DNA of 5,115 nt from Actinomycetes bacterium. GTDB taxonomy: Bacteria > Actinomycetota > Actinomycetes > Actinomycetales > Cellulomonadaceae. The translations under genes were made by a program, and so were the position numbers. Under the pieces are notes generated by a model that saw nothing but the letters and a program-made list of their open reading frames with translations, did not search any database and was not told the DNA's origin. This document shows positions 4,706 to 5,115 of this stretch, piece by piece. The stretch spans positions 1 through 5,115 of the forward strand of contig JAEZBT010000426.1 in NCBI GenBank assembly GCA_023426865.1, in the 5' to 3' direction. Each line of letters begins with the position of its first letter. Position 1 is the stretch's first letter.

Positions 4706-5115
4706 GTGAGCAGTGCCGACCACACCGTCCCCGGGTCCGCCGACCGGCCATCGCCGGCGCGGCTGTCCGACGTCGTCCGGCTGCTCGACCGCCGCTTCCC
4801 GCCGGCGCACGCCGAGTCGTGGGATGCCGTCGGGACCGTGTGCGGTGACCCGGACCAGCCGGTCCGTCGGGTGCTGCTCGCGATCGACGCGACGACGGCG
4901 GTCGTCGACGAGGCGATCGACTGGGGCGCCGACCTGCTCTGGACCCACCACCCGCTCCTGCTGCGGCCCGTGCACGGGGTCCCGGCGACGACGGCCAAGG
5001 GGGCCGCGGTGCACCGGTTGGTCCGCGCGGGCTGCGCGCTCCACGTGACCCACACGAACGCCGACGCCCCCGACGGCGGCGTGCCCGACGCCCTCGCCGC
5101 GGCGCTGGGCGTCGT
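4706..5115 (+). CDS. Nif3-like dinuclear metal centre protein (N-terminal part)
   Basis: The gene runs off the right edge; 136 codons plus 2 bases are visible and the frame is open throughout. The protein belongs to the NIF3/YbgI (DUF34) family, toroidal hexamers with a two-metal centre, sometimes named GTP cyclohydrolase 1 type 2; the physiological substrate in bacteria is not settled. Family motifs are VGTVCGDPDQPVRRVLLAID (42-61), WGADLLWTHHPLLL (73-86), with the metal-binding pair His81-His82, and HVTHTNADAPDGG (113-125), where Asp120 is the expected third ligand. The C-terminal His and Glu ligands would lie outside the window. GTG 4706 is chosen because it sits directly after a -10-like box, with about 18 residues before the conserved LSDVVRLLDRRFPPAHAESW segment that opens the domain. 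The GAF gene is divergent. Members in other actinobacteria are often followed by a zinc-ribbon protein gene, which cannot be checked here. Confidence 0.9.
   Translation, partial: MSSADHTVPGSADRPSPARLSDVVRLLDRRFPPAHAESWDAVGTVCGDPDQPVRRVLLAIDATTAVVDEAIDWGADLLWTHHPLLLRPVHGVPATTAKGAAVHRLVRAGCALHVTHTNADAPDGGVPDALAAALGV

Noticed and set aside
4591..5055. Minus-strand extension of the GAF frame to 5055 (300 codons)
   Set aside because: The extra part is antisense to the Nif3-family gene, whose plus-strand translation has clear family motifs. The extension is low-complexity shadow sequence.

Overview
The window is very GC-rich, uses GTG starts freely and has third codon positions saturated with G/C. 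Together with the gene content (a homodimeric-type AceE, a DUF3052 protein, an AhpE-type peroxiredoxin and an actinobacterial GAF protein), this points to a high-GC actinobacterium, probably in or near the Micrococcales (Cellulomonas-like). The genus is an inference from sequence style, not a measurement.

Layout, left to right. A terminator-like hairpin (2-22) sits at the left edge, just past the end of aceE. aceE (47-2788, minus strand) is complete and encodes the E1 component of pyruvate dehydrogenase. A 299-bp divergent intergenic region (2789-3087) follows. It holds the aceE ribosome binding site, a candidate aceE promoter with an inverted repeat over its predicted transcription start, and a run of inverted repeats that would form the leader of the rightward genes. 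Two rightward genes overlap by 4 bp: a DUF3052 protein (3088-3513) and an AhpE-type peroxiredoxin (3510-3980). A short spacer (3981-4035) carries a 7-bp hairpin and a -10-like box, followed by a tRNA-Val(UAC) gene with encoded CCA (4036-4112). A leftward GAF-only protein (4153-4590) and a rightward Nif3-family gene (4706 to beyond the right edge) are divergent across a 115-bp gap.

How the genes fit together. AceE feeds pyruvate carbon into acetyl-CoA. The divergently placed DUF3052-ahpE pair joins a protein of unknown function to a thiol peroxidase. From memory, the same neighbourhood (ahpE, a DUF3052 gene, then divergent aceE) is found in Mycobacterium tuberculosis around Rv2238c-Rv2241, so it is probably an old actinobacterial arrangement and not an accessory island. 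The GAF protein and the Nif3 gene appear to be independent units.

No mobile element, CRISPR array, phage gene or defence system is visible. The places most worth a second look are regulatory: the operator-like repeat at the aceE start site, and the foldable leader ahead of the DUF3052-ahpE pair, in which one pyrimidine-rich segment can pair either with an upstream hairpin arm or with the G-rich stretch before the start codon.
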